64,000 nt of DNA from Solilutibacter pythonis. GTDB taxonomy: Bacteria > Pseudomonadota > Gammaproteobacteria > Xanthomonadales > Xanthomonadaceae. The notes under the pieces were generated by a model. The model was not told the DNA's origin, did no database searches, and saw only the letters and a list, made by a program, of their open reading frames with translations. The stretch lies in contig NZ_RFLY01000002.1 of the NCBI RefSeq assembly GCF_003697345.1, forward strand, positions 62,001 through 126,000. Reading direction: 5' to 3'. The translations under genes were made by a program, and so were the position numbers. Of the stretch, positions 52,051-63,300 are shown one piece after another. How positions within the stretch are numbered: position 1 is the first letter of the stretch; every line of letters starts with the position of its first letter.

Positions 52051-52371
52051 CGACAACCCCCTCGCCATATGGCGGAAACATCGGCGCAGTCTGGCGCGGG
52101 CGCGGCGGGCGTCCCATTGTCCGAAAGTACGATGCGGCGGGCGGGGCGGGCCGCTCCAGCGGGTGGGTTGGCCGGCGTGGGGGGGCGGCCACCGGCCACG
52201 GTACGGGTGCCGCCGCAAGGCCGGCGTGTCGCCGGTCGCGGGGTTCCGGCACTGGCTGCGCCGTGGCGGGTGCTGGCGGCGCGGTGTTCTGGGGAGCGGC
52301 TGGGTGTCGGTGGTGTTTTCGTATCCGCCGCTCGCCTATGCTTCTCCGATGAGCTTCCGCGTCACACCGAC

Positions 52372-55300
52372 ATGCTGAGCGCCATTACCGTCATCGCCAG
52401 CGGGCTGGGTTGGCTGCTGCTGATGTTCGCCGTCGCGCTTTACGCCGAGCGCCGCCCGCAGGCGTTCGCGCGCCACTGGCGGCATGTCTATGCGTTGTCG
52501 CTGGCGGTTTATTGCACCTCGTGGACCTTCTTCGGCATCGTCACCCAAGCGGCGGGCTACGGCTGGCCGTTGCCGCCCACCTTCGTCGGCACGCTGCTGC
52601 TGTATGCCTTCGCGGCGGTGGCCTTGGTGCGGCTGGTCAGGTTGTCGCGGGCGTCGAACGCCACGTCCATCGCCGATCTGATCGCCACCCGGCTCGGCAA
52701 GGATCCTTGGCTGGCGGCGACCGTCACGCTGGTCGCCGCGCTGGGTCTTATTCCCTACATCGCCCTGCAATTGCGCGCGGTGTCCTCGGGCTTCGGGCTG
52801 TTGGTCGGCGATGTCGCGCAATCGACCGGCTGGGGCGACAGTACCTTGCTCATCGCACTGGCGATGGCGGCTTTCGCGATTGCCTTCGGCGCCCGCCATG
52901 CCAATGCCGCCGAGCACAATCGTGGCCTGGTATTGGCGATGGCTTTCGACTCGCTGTTCAAGCTGGTGGCGATGCTGGCGCTGGGCGTGTTCGTGTGGTG
53001 GACGCTGGGCGATGCGATGCCCCGGCGGCCGCCACCGCCGCCGGCCGCCGATGGCTTCGTGCCGCTGGTGGTGTTGGGCGCGTTGGCGATGTTCACGCTG
53101 CCGCATCAGTTCCACATGGGCGTGGTGGAATGCCGGGACGCCTCGCATGTGCGTACGGCGCGCTGGTTGTTTCCGCTGTACCTGGTACTGATCGCGCTGC
53201 CGGTGCTGCCGTTGGCGCGGATCGGCCAGGCGGTGCTGGGCGAGACGGTACCGTCCGATTCCTATGTGCTGGCGTTGCCGCTCCTGCAAGGGCACGGCGG
53301 CATGGCGCTGTGGGCTTTCCTCGGCGGCCTCAGCGCGGCGACCGGCATGGTGGTGGTGAGTACGCTGACGCTCAGCTTGATGATCGGCAACCACTGGCTG
53401 TTGCCGTGGTTATCGCGCGAATGGGGCCGGGCCGGACAGAGTGATCTGCGGGGGACGGTGCTGCGGCTGCGGCGTCTCGGTATCGTCACGATCATGCTGC
53501 TGGCCTGGGCGTTCAGCCGCTCGATCGCCGGCAGTTCCACGCTGGCCGATGTCGGTGCGTTGTCGTTCTCGGCGCTGGCGACGTTGGCGCCGGCGCTGGC
53601 TTTCGCCGTGTGGCGGCCGAGAACACCGCCCTTGGCGGTGACGCTGGGCATCGTCGCGGGCTTCCTCGCCTGGATCTGGGCCTTGCCATTGCCGCTGATG
53701 CTCGAAGCCACGCCCGTCGCGCCCGCCTGGCTGCGCGAAGGCCCGCTCGGCATCGCCTGGCTGGCGCCGGATGGTCTGTTCGCTTTGATTGGCTGGAGCC
53801 GGCTCGGGCGCGCCGTCACGGCCAGCCTGTTGATCGGCGCCGTGGTGACGTGGCTGCTCGCCGCCTGGCGGCGCCCGGCCGCGCGGCGGGCGCGACGCGG
53901 GTTGTCGGTGCAGGTGCTGCGCCCACTGGCGCAACGTTTCCTGCCGCCATCGCGGGTGGATGCGCTGTTGACGCGGTTGCCGGGCGGGGCCATCGTGCCG
54001 GGCACGGTCGAAGACGAAGTGGAGCACGAACTGGCGGCGGTGATCGGCGCGGCTTCGGCGCGGGTGTTGCTCAACGCGGCGCGGCGCGAGACCGGGCGCG
54101 ACCTCGATACCGTCGCCGACATCGTCGACGAAACCGCCGAGGATCTGCGTTTCAACCAGCGGGTGCTGGAAGCGGCGCTGGAGAACATGAGCCAGGGCAT
54201 CAGCGTGGTCGATGCCGACTTGCGGCTGGTGGCATGGAACCGCCGCTATGCTGAGATGTTCGGTTTCCCGCCGGGGCTGCTGAAGGTCGGCTTGCCGATC
54301 GCCGAGGCCAGCCGCTTCGCGCTCGCGCGGATGCCGGAGCGGCACGACATCGAAGCCGGGTTGCAACGTCGCCTGGCCCACATGCGCACCGGCACGCCGC
54401 ACCTGTCGGAACGCGTGTTGCCGGATGGCAGCATCATCGAGATTCGCGGCAACCCCATGCCAGGGAGCGGTTTCGTCGCCACCTTCACCGATGTCACCGC
54501 GTTCCGCCAGGCCGAGAGCAAACTGAAATCCGTCAACGAGATGCTGGAACAGCGCGTCGGCGAGCGCACCGCCTTGCTTGAAGGCGCCAAGCGCGAGGCC
54601 GAGCGCGCCAGCGAGGCCAAGAGCCGTTTCCTGGCCGCCATCGGCCACGACCTTTTGCAGCCGCTGCATGCGGCGCACCTGTTCGCCGCCGCCTTGCGGC
54701 GACGGGTGCGCGCGGAAGAATCGCGTCGCCTGGCCGAGCAGTTGACCGGAGCGCTCGATTCCACCACCGCGCTCATCACCGACCTGCTCGACATGTCGCG
54801 GCTGGAGGCCGGCGGATTGGTCGCGGAGCCGCGCGCGTTCGCCCTGCGCGAAGTGCTGGAGCCATTGCTCAGCGAGGGCAGGGCGATGGCCGCCGAACGC
54901 GGGTTGCGGCTGCGCTTCGTCGCCAGCAGCGCCTGGGTGCGCGGTGACCCGCAACTGTTGCGCCGGGTGGTACAGAACTTCCTGTCGAACGCGCTGCGGC
55001 ACACCGCGCGGGGCCGCGTGCTGGTCGGCGTGCGCCGCGCCGGCCGGCGGCTGCGGATCGAGGTGCACGACACCGGCCCGGGCATTGCCGAGGCACAGCG
55101 CGCGTTGATCTTCGAGGAGTTCCGTCGTGGCGAGCACGCCAGCGGGCAGGGGTTGGGGTTGGGCCTTGCCATCGCCCGGGGCATCGCCGAAGTGCTGCGG
55201 GCGCCGATCGGCCTACGTAGCCGGGTGGGGCGCGGTAGCGTCTTCGACATCGAATTGCCGCGTGCCACGCCGTCGAAAACATCGCGCCAGGGGGGCGGCA

Positions 55301-55680
55301 GACTGGCCGGCCTGCGCGTGCTGGCGGTGGATAACGATTGCGCCGCGCTCGATGCGCTCGCCACCGTGCTGCGTGGCTGGCGCTGCGAGGTGGCGGCCTG
55401 TGGCGATGGCGTATCGGCATTGGCCGCGCTACAGGAGGAAGCGGCCGATCTCTGGCTGTTCGACCATCACCTAGATGACGGCGATGACGGCATCGCGCTG
55501 TATCGACGACTGTCGCAATATTTCGTTCCGCCGCCGACGCTGCTGCTCAGCGCCGACCGGACTGGGGCCGTTCGCGCCGCCGCGCAGGAAGTCGGCTTGC
55601 CGCTGTTGATGAAGCCGGTGCGGGCGCTGGCTTTGAAGTCGATGCTGGACCGGCTGTTGGCCGCACGCGGCGCGCCGTGA
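52372..55680 (+). CDS. Sodium:solute-symporter-fused hybrid histidine kinase
   Basis: The 1102-residue protein begins with about 13 membrane helices of the SSS (PutP-like) symporter fold (CTSWTFFGIVTQAAGYGW, ATSIADLIATRLGKDPW), as in CbrA, then a linker, a PAS domain (SVVDADLRLVAWNRRYAEMFGFP), HisKA with His759 in AAIGHDLLQPLHAAHLF, an ATPase domain (NFLSNALRHTARG, DTGPGIAEAQ) and a C-terminal receiver with Asp1031 in LWLFDHHLDDGDDG. It probably senses or transports a nutrient and phosphorylates its own receiver or the LuxR-type regulator encoded convergently next door. In Xanthomonadaceae such kinases (RpfC/NahK-like, StyS-like) often pair with LuxR-type regulators. Start at MLSAITVIAS; frames upstream are open but have no support. 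Confidence 0.88.
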   Translation: MLSAITVIASGLGWLLLMFAVALYAERRPQAFARHWRHVYALSLAVYCTSWTFFGIVTQAAGYGWPLPPTFVGTLLLYAFAAVALVRLVRLSRASNATSIADLIATRLGKDPWLAATVTLVAALGLIPYIALQLRAVSSGFGLLVGDVAQSTGWGDSTLLIALAMAAFAIAFGARHANAAEHNRGLVLAMAFDSLFKLVAMLALGVFVWWTLGDAMPRRPPPPPAADGFVPLVVLGALAMFTLPHQFHMGVVECRDASHVRTARWLFPLYLVLIALPVLPLARIGQAVLGETVPSDSYVLALPLLQGHGGMALWAFLGGLSAATGMVVVSTLTLSLMIGNHWLLPWLSREWGRAGQSDLRGTVLRLRRLGIVTIMLLAWAFSRSIAGSSTLADVGALSFSALATLAPALAFAVWRPRTPPLAVTLGIVAGFLAWIWALPLPLMLEATPVAPAWLREGPLGIAWLAPDGLFALIGWSRLGRAVTASLLIGAVVTWLLAAWRRPAARRARRGLSVQVLRPLAQRFLPPSRVDALLTRLPGGAIVPGTVEDEVEHELAAVIGAASARVLLNAARRETGRDLDTVADIVDETAEDLRFNQRVLEAALENMSQGISVVDADLRLVAWNRRYAEMFGFPPGLLKVGLPIAEASRFALARMPERHDIEAGLQRRLAHMRTGTPHLSERVLPDGSIIEIRGNPMPGSGFVATFTDVTAFRQAESKLKSVNEMLEQRVGERTALLEGAKREAERASEAKSRFLAAIGHDLLQPLHAAHLFAAALRRRVRAEESRRLAEQLTGALDSTTALITDLLDMSRLEAGGLVAEPRAFALREVLEPLLSEGRAMAAERGLRLRFVASSAWVRGDPQLLRRVVQNFLSNALRHTARGRVLVGVRRAGRRLRIEVHDTGPGIAEAQRALIFEEFRRGEHASGQGLGLGLAIARGIAEVLRAPIGLRSRVGRGSVFDIELPRATPSKTSRQGGGRLAGLRVLAVDNDCAALDALATVLRGWRCEVAACGDGVSALAALQEEAADLWLFDHHLDDGDDGIALYRRLSQYFVPPPTLLLSADRTGAVRAAAQEVGLPLLMKPVRALALKSMLDRLLAARGAP

Positions 55681-55706
55681 ACCGAGGCCGGAGAGCGGCC
55701 GGGCAT

Positions 55707-55932
55707 TTGTCCACAGAAGATGTGCAGGCCCCTGTCGGCAAGCCTGTGGATAACTGCATTTGGCCGCGTCCTTGTTGGTAATCGCGAAGGTGGCGAAAAA
55801 TTCGCCACGCCTGGCCGCGCTTTCCACAGCCGGTGTGGATGCCCCTGTCGGCAAGTCTGTGGAAAACCCGCGCTGCCCTTGTCCCGCAAGGCTTGGAGAA
55901 AAGTGGCGTTTTTTTCGCCAGCCTGCGCGCCG
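55707..55932. repeat. Twin 113-bp hairpin repeats between the hybrid kinase and its regulator
   Basis: Two copies, 55707-55819 and 55820-55932, share CCCCTGTCGGCAAG, flanking CCACAG/CTGTGG arms and a closing GTGGCG/CGCCA-type hairpin, while the stretch between differs. In copy 2 TTTCCACAG and CTGTGGAAA pair perfectly over nine bases; copy 1 keeps seven. The end hairpin of copy 1 is GTGGCGAA-AAA-TTCGCCAC. The first copy also contains a perfect DnaA-box TGTGGATAA (55745-55753). It fills the 277-bp gap between two convergent genes and could be a terminator pair, a small RNA, or protein-binding sites. Confidence 0.65.
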
Positions 55933-55957
55933 GTGCCGGCGCGGCTTCCACCCGGCT

Positions 55958-56629
55958 TCAGTCGATGGATATGAGCGTGGGGTCTTTCAACTCCAGCTCG
56001 CGGAGCACCACGCCGGCCTGGGTGCGGTTGCGCACGCCGAGCCGCTCGAAGATCGCCGAGAGATGCGCTTTGACCGTGCGCTCCTGCACTTGCAGGCGGT
56101 CGGCGATCTGCTTGTTGATGAGCCCCTCGGCGACCAGCGCCAGAACCCTGAACTGTTGCGGAGACAGCCTGGCGAGACGGGCGGCGAGGGTGGCATCCAC
56201 CGGTGCGGAAGCCGCGTTGGCGACCGCTTCGCGCAGCCCGGCCGGCAGCCATGTCTCGCAATCGAGCACGCTGACGATGGCCTCGCGCAGTTCATCAAGA
56301 CCGGCACTTTTCGGCAGGTAGCCGGCCGCGCCGTGGTCGAGCGCGCGCCGGACCACGCGCGGGTCGTCATTGGCGCTGACCACGATCACCGCCACTTCGG
56401 GGTGTTGCGCGCGCACCGCGGCCAGTCCGGCCAGCCCGTGGCTGCCGGGCATGTGCAAGTCGAGCAGCACCAGGTCGATACCTGGATGCGCATCCAACAC
56501 CGCCAGTACCTCGTCCAGCGATCCGGCTTCGTGCGGCACCGCATCGCCCAGCGCGTCCTGCGCCGCTTGCTTGAGCGCGGCGCGGAACAGTGGATGGTCG
56601 TCGGCGACCAGAAGCGAGCTGGCGTTCAT
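55958..56629 (-). CDS. LuxR/NarL-type response regulator
   Basis: The 223-residue protein has a receiver domain with Asp10-Asp11, phospho-acceptor Asp57 (LVLLDLHMPGSHG) and a Lys in AAGYLPKSAGLDELREAI, and a C-terminal LuxR-type HTH (LSPQQFRVLALVAEGLINKQIADRLQVQERTVKAHLSAIFERLGV, about residues 155-205). It starts at MNASSLLVADDHP. It is convergent with the transporter-fused kinase across the twin repeats and is the probable phospho-acceptor. StyR/NarL-like regulators usually activate transporter or catabolic genes; the targets are unknown. Confidence 0.92.
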   Translation of the reverse strand: MNASSLLVADDHPLFRAALKQAAQDALGDAVPHEAGSLDEVLAVLDAHPGIDLVLLDLHMPGSHGLAGLAAVRAQHPEVAVIVVSANDDPRVVRRALDHGAAGYLPKSAGLDELREAIVSVLDCETWLPAGLREAVANAASAPVDATLAARLARLSPQQFRVLALVAEGLINKQIADRLQVQERTVKAHLSAIFERLGVRNRTQAGVVLRELELKDPTLISID

Positions 56630-56880
56630 CTTGCCAAGGCTAGCAGCTTCACGCGCCATCGCGGAGCGTGTCATCCCGCTTCGGCGCCGGGCCGGGCTTG
56701 CCCGGGTTTGCATGCCCTTGTGCGCCTGCTCTCCCGGTCTTATCATGTCGCGCTTGGTCGGGGCCGCCCAGCGGTTGCCGTCACCAGCTTCGCAAGCCGC
56801 AGGACAGAGCGCGCTTGCCGGCTCGGGCCGCCACGGGCCGCGCATCGCGCCTCGTGGCACCGGAAACCAGCTGTACCGGA

Positions 56881-56901
56881 CAGGGGCCCTCGCGGCCCCT
56901 G
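56881..56901 (+). promoter_or_regulatory. Hairpin in the rimP-nusA leader
   Basis: CAGGGGCC and GGCCCCTG form a perfect 8-bp stem around CTCGC, followed by CTTGTTTTC, 33 bases before the rimP ATG. It has the form of a terminator within the leader, so an attenuation step before the nusA operon is possible. Confidence 0.55.
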
Positions 56902-56934
56902 CTTGTTTTCCCGCTTCGGAATCTGCACAACACG

Positions 56935-57525
56935 ATGGACAAGGTACGACAAATCAGCGAACTGCTGGCGCCCACGGTCGCCGCGCTCGGGCTCGACCTG
57001 CTTGGCGTGGAATACCTGACCATGCCGGGCGGCGCGGTGCTGCGTCTGTACATCGACGTGCCCGCGGCCGAGGCCGAAGGCGAAAACCCGCGCTTGGTCG
57101 GCATCGACGAATGCGAGCAGGTGAGCCGGGAAGTGTCGGCGCAACTGGACGTGGAAGACCCGATCTCCGGCCACTACACGCTGGAAGTGTCCTCGCCCGG
57201 CCTCGACCGCCCGTTGTTCACCCCGGCGCAGTTCGCCCGTTTCGCCGGCGAGCGCGCCAAGGTCGGCCTCAAGTTGCCGCAGGACGGCCGCCGCCGCCTG
57301 ACCGGGCGCATCGTCAAGGTCGAGGGCGACAGTATCCATTTCGATGTCGATGGGCAGCCCTTCGTGGCCGCCTTCGACAACATCGACAAGGCCCGCATCG
57401 TTCCCGACTGGGCCGCGCTGGGCTATGCCGCCGACAAGCCGGGCAAACAGGCCGGTGCGAAAAAGAAACCCGAATCCACCCCCAACGAGGCGGACGAACC
57501 CGCCGATGCGGAGTCTGAAGAATGA
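56935..57525 (+). CDS. rimP: Ribosome maturation factor RimP
   Basis: RimP is needed for early 30S assembly. The 196-residue protein begins [19 protein letters not shown] and carries the conserved [42 protein letters not shown], and [13 protein letters not shown] segments, then a charged C-terminal tail ([15 protein letters not shown]). It begins the rimP-nusA-infB-rbfA cluster and overlaps nusA by four bases (ATGA). Confidence 0.97.
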   Translation: MDKVRQISELLAPTVAALGLDLLGVEYLTMPGGAVLRLYIDVPAAEAEGENPRLVGIDECEQVSREVSAQLDVEDPISGHYTLEVSSPGLDRPLFTPAQFARFAGERAKVGLKLPQDGRRRLTGRIVKVEGDSIHFDVDGQPFVAAFDNIDKARIVPDWAALGYAADKPGKQAGAKKKPESTPNEADEPADAESEE

Positions 57526-59009
57526 GCAAGGAGCTGTTGCTGGTTGTCGAAGCGGTCGCCAACGAGAAGGGCGTGCCGAATGAAGTCATCCTTGAAGCGA
57601 TCGAGGCCGCGCTGGCTTCCGCCGCCAAGAAGCGCTACCCCGAGCAGGATGTCGCCATCCGCGTCAGCATCGATCCGAAGGACGGCAGCTACGAGACCTT
57701 CCGCCGCTGGGAAGTGGTGGCCGACGACGTGGTGATGGAATCGCCCGACCGCCAGATCCGCCTGATGGACGCGGTCGATGAAAGCGACGGCGCCGAGGTC
57801 GGCGATTTCATCGAGGAGCAGATCGAGAATGCCGAGTTCGGCCGCATCGCGGCGCAGGCGGCCAAGCAGGTGATCGTCCAGCGCGTGCGCGAGGCCGAGC
57901 GCCAGCAGGTGGTCGATGCCTGGAAGGACCGTGTCGGCGAGCTGGTCACGGGTACCGTCAAGCGCGTCGAGCGCGGCAACATCTACGTCGATCTGGGCGG
58001 CAACGCCGAAGCCTTCATCCCCAAGGACAAGGGCATTCCGCGCGACATCCTGCGCACCGGCGACCGCGTGCGCGGCTATCTCTACGACGTGCGCAGCGAG
58101 CCGCGCGGCCCGCAGCTTTTCATCAGCCGCGCCGCGCCGGAATTCATGATGGAGCTGTTCCGGCTGGAAGTGCCGGAGGTCGGCCAGGGCCTGGTCGACA
58201 TCAAGGCCGCCGCGCGCGATCCGGGCGATCGCGCCAAGATCGCCGTGCTGGCCTACGACAACCGTACCGACCCGATCGGCGCCTGCATCGGCATGCGCGG
58301 CTCGCGCGTGCAGGCCGTGACCAACGAGCTGAACGGCGAGCGCGTGGACATCGTGCTGTGGTCGGACAATCCGGCGCAGTTCGTCATCAACGCGATGGCG
58401 CCGGCCGAGGTGCAGTCGATCATCGTCGATGAGGACAAACACTCGATGGATCTGGCCGTGGCCGAGGAACTGCTGGCCAAGGCCATCGGCAAGGGCGGCC
58501 AGAACGTGCGCCTGGCCAGCCGCCTGACCGGTTGGCAGCTCAACGTGATGACCGCCGACCAGGTGCAGGCCAAGAGCGAGGCCGAGCAGATCGCGGCGCG
58601 TCAGTTGTTCGTGGACAAGCTGGAAGTGGACGAGGAAATCGCCGGCATCCTGGTCGGCGAAGGTTTCTCGACGGTCGAGGAAATCGCCTACGTCCCGGTC
58701 GGCGAACTGCTCGCCATCGAAGGCTTCGACGAGGACATCGTCGAGGAACTGCGCGCCCGCGCCCGCGATGCGCTGATCAACGACGCGCTGGCCGCCGAAG
58801 AGGAGCTGGAGGAAAACCAGCCCGCCGAGGACCTGCTCACGCTCGAAGGCATGGACGAGGCCACCGCCTATGTGCTGGCTTCGCGTGGCGTGCGCACCCG
58901 AGAGGAACTGGCCGAGCTGGCGGTGGACGAGATCACCGACATCGAGGGCATGGACGAGGAGCGCGCTTCGGCGCTGATCATGGAAGCGCGCAAGCACTGG
59001 TTCGAGTAA
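57522..59009 (+). CDS. nusA: Transcription termination/antitermination factor NusA
   Basis: The 495-residue protein has the N-terminal RNA-polymerase-binding domain, an S1 domain ([25 protein letters not shown]), two KH domains ([19 protein letters not shown] and [16 protein letters not shown]) and two acidic C-terminal repeats ([39 protein letters not shown]). It sits between rimP and infB in the standard order. Length is normal. Confidence 0.97.
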   Translation: MSKELLLVVEAVANEKGVPNEVILEAIEAALASAAKKRYPEQDVAIRVSIDPKDGSYETFRRWEVVADDVVMESPDRQIRLMDAVDESDGAEVGDFIEEQIENAEFGRIAAQAAKQVIVQRVREAERQQVVDAWKDRVGELVTGTVKRVERGNIYVDLGGNAEAFIPKDKGIPRDILRTGDRVRGYLYDVRSEPRGPQLFISRAAPEFMMELFRLEVPEVGQGLVDIKAAARDPGDRAKIAVLAYDNRTDPIGACIGMRGSRVQAVTNELNGERVDIVLWSDNPAQFVINAMAPAEVQSIIVDEDKHSMDLAVAEELLAKAIGKGGQNVRLASRLTGWQLNVMTADQVQAKSEAEQIAARQLFVDKLEVDEEIAGILVGEGFSTVEEIAYVPVGELLAIEGFDEDIVEELRARARDALINDALAAEEELEENQPAEDLLTLEGMDEATAYVLASRGVRTREELAELAVDEITDIEGMDEERASALIMEARKHWFE

Positions 59010-59083
59010 CGAACCATGTAAGCCCGCAGTAAAATCGAATACCGGCCGCCGGCTCCCGCCGCCGGCCCGCAACAGGGAATCGC

Positions 59084-61699
<2,616 letters not shown>

Positions 61700-61702
61700 G
61701 CG

Positions 61703-62074
61703 ATGGCCGGGCAGCGCAAGTCGTTTCATCGTACCGACCGGGTGGCGGCGCAGATGCGCCGCGACCTTGGCAGCCTCGTCCACGAAGCGGTGCGCGAACT
61801 CGGCCTGCCCTCGGTCAGCGTGTCGGATGTGGAAGTAACCCGCGATCTGGCCCATGCCAAGGTTTTCGTCACCGCGCTCATGAGCGAAAACTCGGCCGAG
61901 GCCGTGGCCGGACTGCAACGGCACGCCAGGGAAATCCGCTTCCAACTGGCGCAGGCGATGAAGCTGCGCCATGTGCCGGAGCTGCATTTCCACTATGACG
62001 ACTCGGTGGATCGCGGCGAGCGCATCGACGCATTGCTGCGCGATCTGCCCGATACGAGCGGCCAACAGGAATGA
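61703..62074 (+). CDS. rbfA: Ribosome-binding factor A
   Basis: RbfA binds immature 30S subunits and aids processing of the 16S 5' end. The 123-residue protein has the KH-like fold with RVAAQMRRDLGSLVHEAV, VSDVEVTRDLAHAKVFVT and KLRHVPELHFHYDDSVDRGERID. It starts three bases after the infB stop and ends before a strong UUCG-loop terminator, the end of the operon. Confidence 0.96.
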   Translation: MAGQRKSFHRTDRVAAQMRRDLGSLVHEAVRELGLPSVSVSDVEVTRDLAHAKVFVTALMSENSAEAVAGLQRHAREIRFQLAQAMKLRHVPELHFHYDDSVDRGERIDALLRDLPDTSGQQE

Positions 62075-62076
62075 CC

Positions 62077-62104
62077 GACGCCGGGTTCGCCCGGCGTCTT
62101 CGTT
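62077..62104 (+). terminator. Terminator after rbfA
   Basis: GACGCCGGG (62077-62085), loop TTCG, CCCGGCGTC (62090-62098), then TTCGTTTTC. A perfect 9-bp stem with UUCG tetraloop two bases after the rbfA stop, separating it from truB. Confidence 0.85.
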
Positions 62105-62126
62105 TTCGTCGCCTACAATTTTCCGC

Positions 62127-63077
62127 ATGTCGAAACCGCGTACCCGCCACCGCTTCCGCAAACTGCACGGCATACTGCTGCTGGACAAGGCCAGCGGCCC
62201 CAGCTCCAATCAGGCCTTGCAACGGGTGCGTCACCTGTTCCGCGCCGAGAAAGCCGGGCATACCGGCGCGCTCGACCCCCTGGCCACCGGCCTTCTGCCG
62301 ATCTGTTTTGGCGAGGCGACCAAGATTGCCGGCGGGCTGCTGGGCGCGCGCAAAGCCTACGAGACCGTGGCCCGGCTCGGCGTCACCACCGATACCGACG
62401 ACGCCGAGGGCGAAGCGTTGCGCGAACGCCCGGTGCCAGCGCTCGACATCGCCACCATCGATGCCGCCTTGGCGGCGCTCAGCGGCCGTATCCGGCAGGT
62501 GCCGCCGATCTATTCGGCACTCAAGCGCGGTGGAGAGCCGCTCTATGCCAAGGCCCGGCGCGGCGAGACGATCGAGATCGAGCCGCGCGAGGTGGATGTC
62601 CACGAATTCAGCTTGCAATCGTCGGCCGATCTGCTCGACCCGGCACCCAAGCTGCGCTTGCATGTGGAATGCGGCAGCGGCACCTATGTACGCGCGTTGG
62701 TACGCGACCTGGGCGAACTGCTCGGCTGCGGCGCGCACGTCGCCGAACTGCGTCGGCTCTGGGTCGATCCTTTTCGCGAACCACGAATGTGGACGCTACA
62801 AGCGCTGGAGGCGATGGCCGAACGCGGTGAACATCATCTCGACGCTTGCGTGCTGCCGATCGAAGCCGGGATGGTGGCCTGGCCCGAGGTGCGGCTGAGC
62901 GAGGCGCAGGCAGTGAAATTCGGGCAAGGCCAGAAATTGAAAGGCCCCTTCCGCTGCCGTGGAGAAGTCGTGGCCTGCGACACCGAAGGCCGCGCGCTCG
63001 GCCTGGCCCAGGTGGACGAAACCGGCGACCTGCGTGGCAAGCGCCTGTTTGCCTGGGCCGCGGGCGGCCCGGTCTGA
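62127..63077 (+). CDS. truB: tRNA pseudouridine(55) synthase
   Basis: TruB converts U55 of tRNA to pseudouridine. The 316-residue protein contains HGILLLDKASGPSSNQALQ, the catalytic motif HTGALDPLATGLLPICFG with Asp50, PPIYSALKRGGEPLYAKARRGE, and CGSGTYVRALVRDLGELLG. A TACAATT element in CGCCTACAATTTTCCGC just before the start may be its -10, so it is probably transcribed separately from the rbfA operon. The N-terminus starts MSKPRTRHRFRKLHG. Confidence 0.97.
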   Translation: MSKPRTRHRFRKLHGILLLDKASGPSSNQALQRVRHLFRAEKAGHTGALDPLATGLLPICFGEATKIAGGLLGARKAYETVARLGVTTDTDDAEGEALRERPVPALDIATIDAALAALSGRIRQVPPIYSALKRGGEPLYAKARRGETIEIEPREVDVHEFSLQSSADLLDPAPKLRLHVECGSGTYVRALVRDLGELLGCGAHVAELRRLWVDPFREPRMWTLQALEAMAERGEHHLDACVLPIEAGMVAWPEVRLSEAQAVKFGQGQKLKGPFRCRGEVVACDTEGRALGLAQVDETGDLRGKRLFAWAAGGPV

Positions 63078-63132
63078 GCCTGGTCCTTCCGCTTGGCGCT
63101 ATAGTCGCCGGTTTCCCGGCGGAGTCGGCGTC

Positions 63133-63300
63133 ATGTATCGCCCATTCGTTGTTTTCGTGCCTGTTCTCGCTCTTTGTCCGTCTTGTCCCGGCCGTGGCCA
63201 GGCAGCCGCCGTCAAGGCGATGAATGACGTGATGGCGCGGGCCGGGCGGCTCAACGCGGGCATGCCGCGGGCGGCCGACGATGCCGGGAACGGCGGTTGA
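63133..63300 (+). CDS. Small 55-residue ORF coupled to the following exporter
   Basis: GGAG lies eight bases before the ATG. The peptide begins with a hydrophobic stretch (FVVFVPVLALCPSCP) that could be a signal or anchor and then has a polar tail with MNDVMARAGRLNAGMPRAADD. Its stop codon overlaps the TTG start of the exporter gene (TTGA). I do not recognise a family. It is either a genuine small protein or a leader that couples translation to the exporter. Confidence 0.4.
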   Translation: MYRPFVVFVPVLALCPSCPGRGQAAAVKAMNDVMARAGRLNAGMPRAADDAGNGG

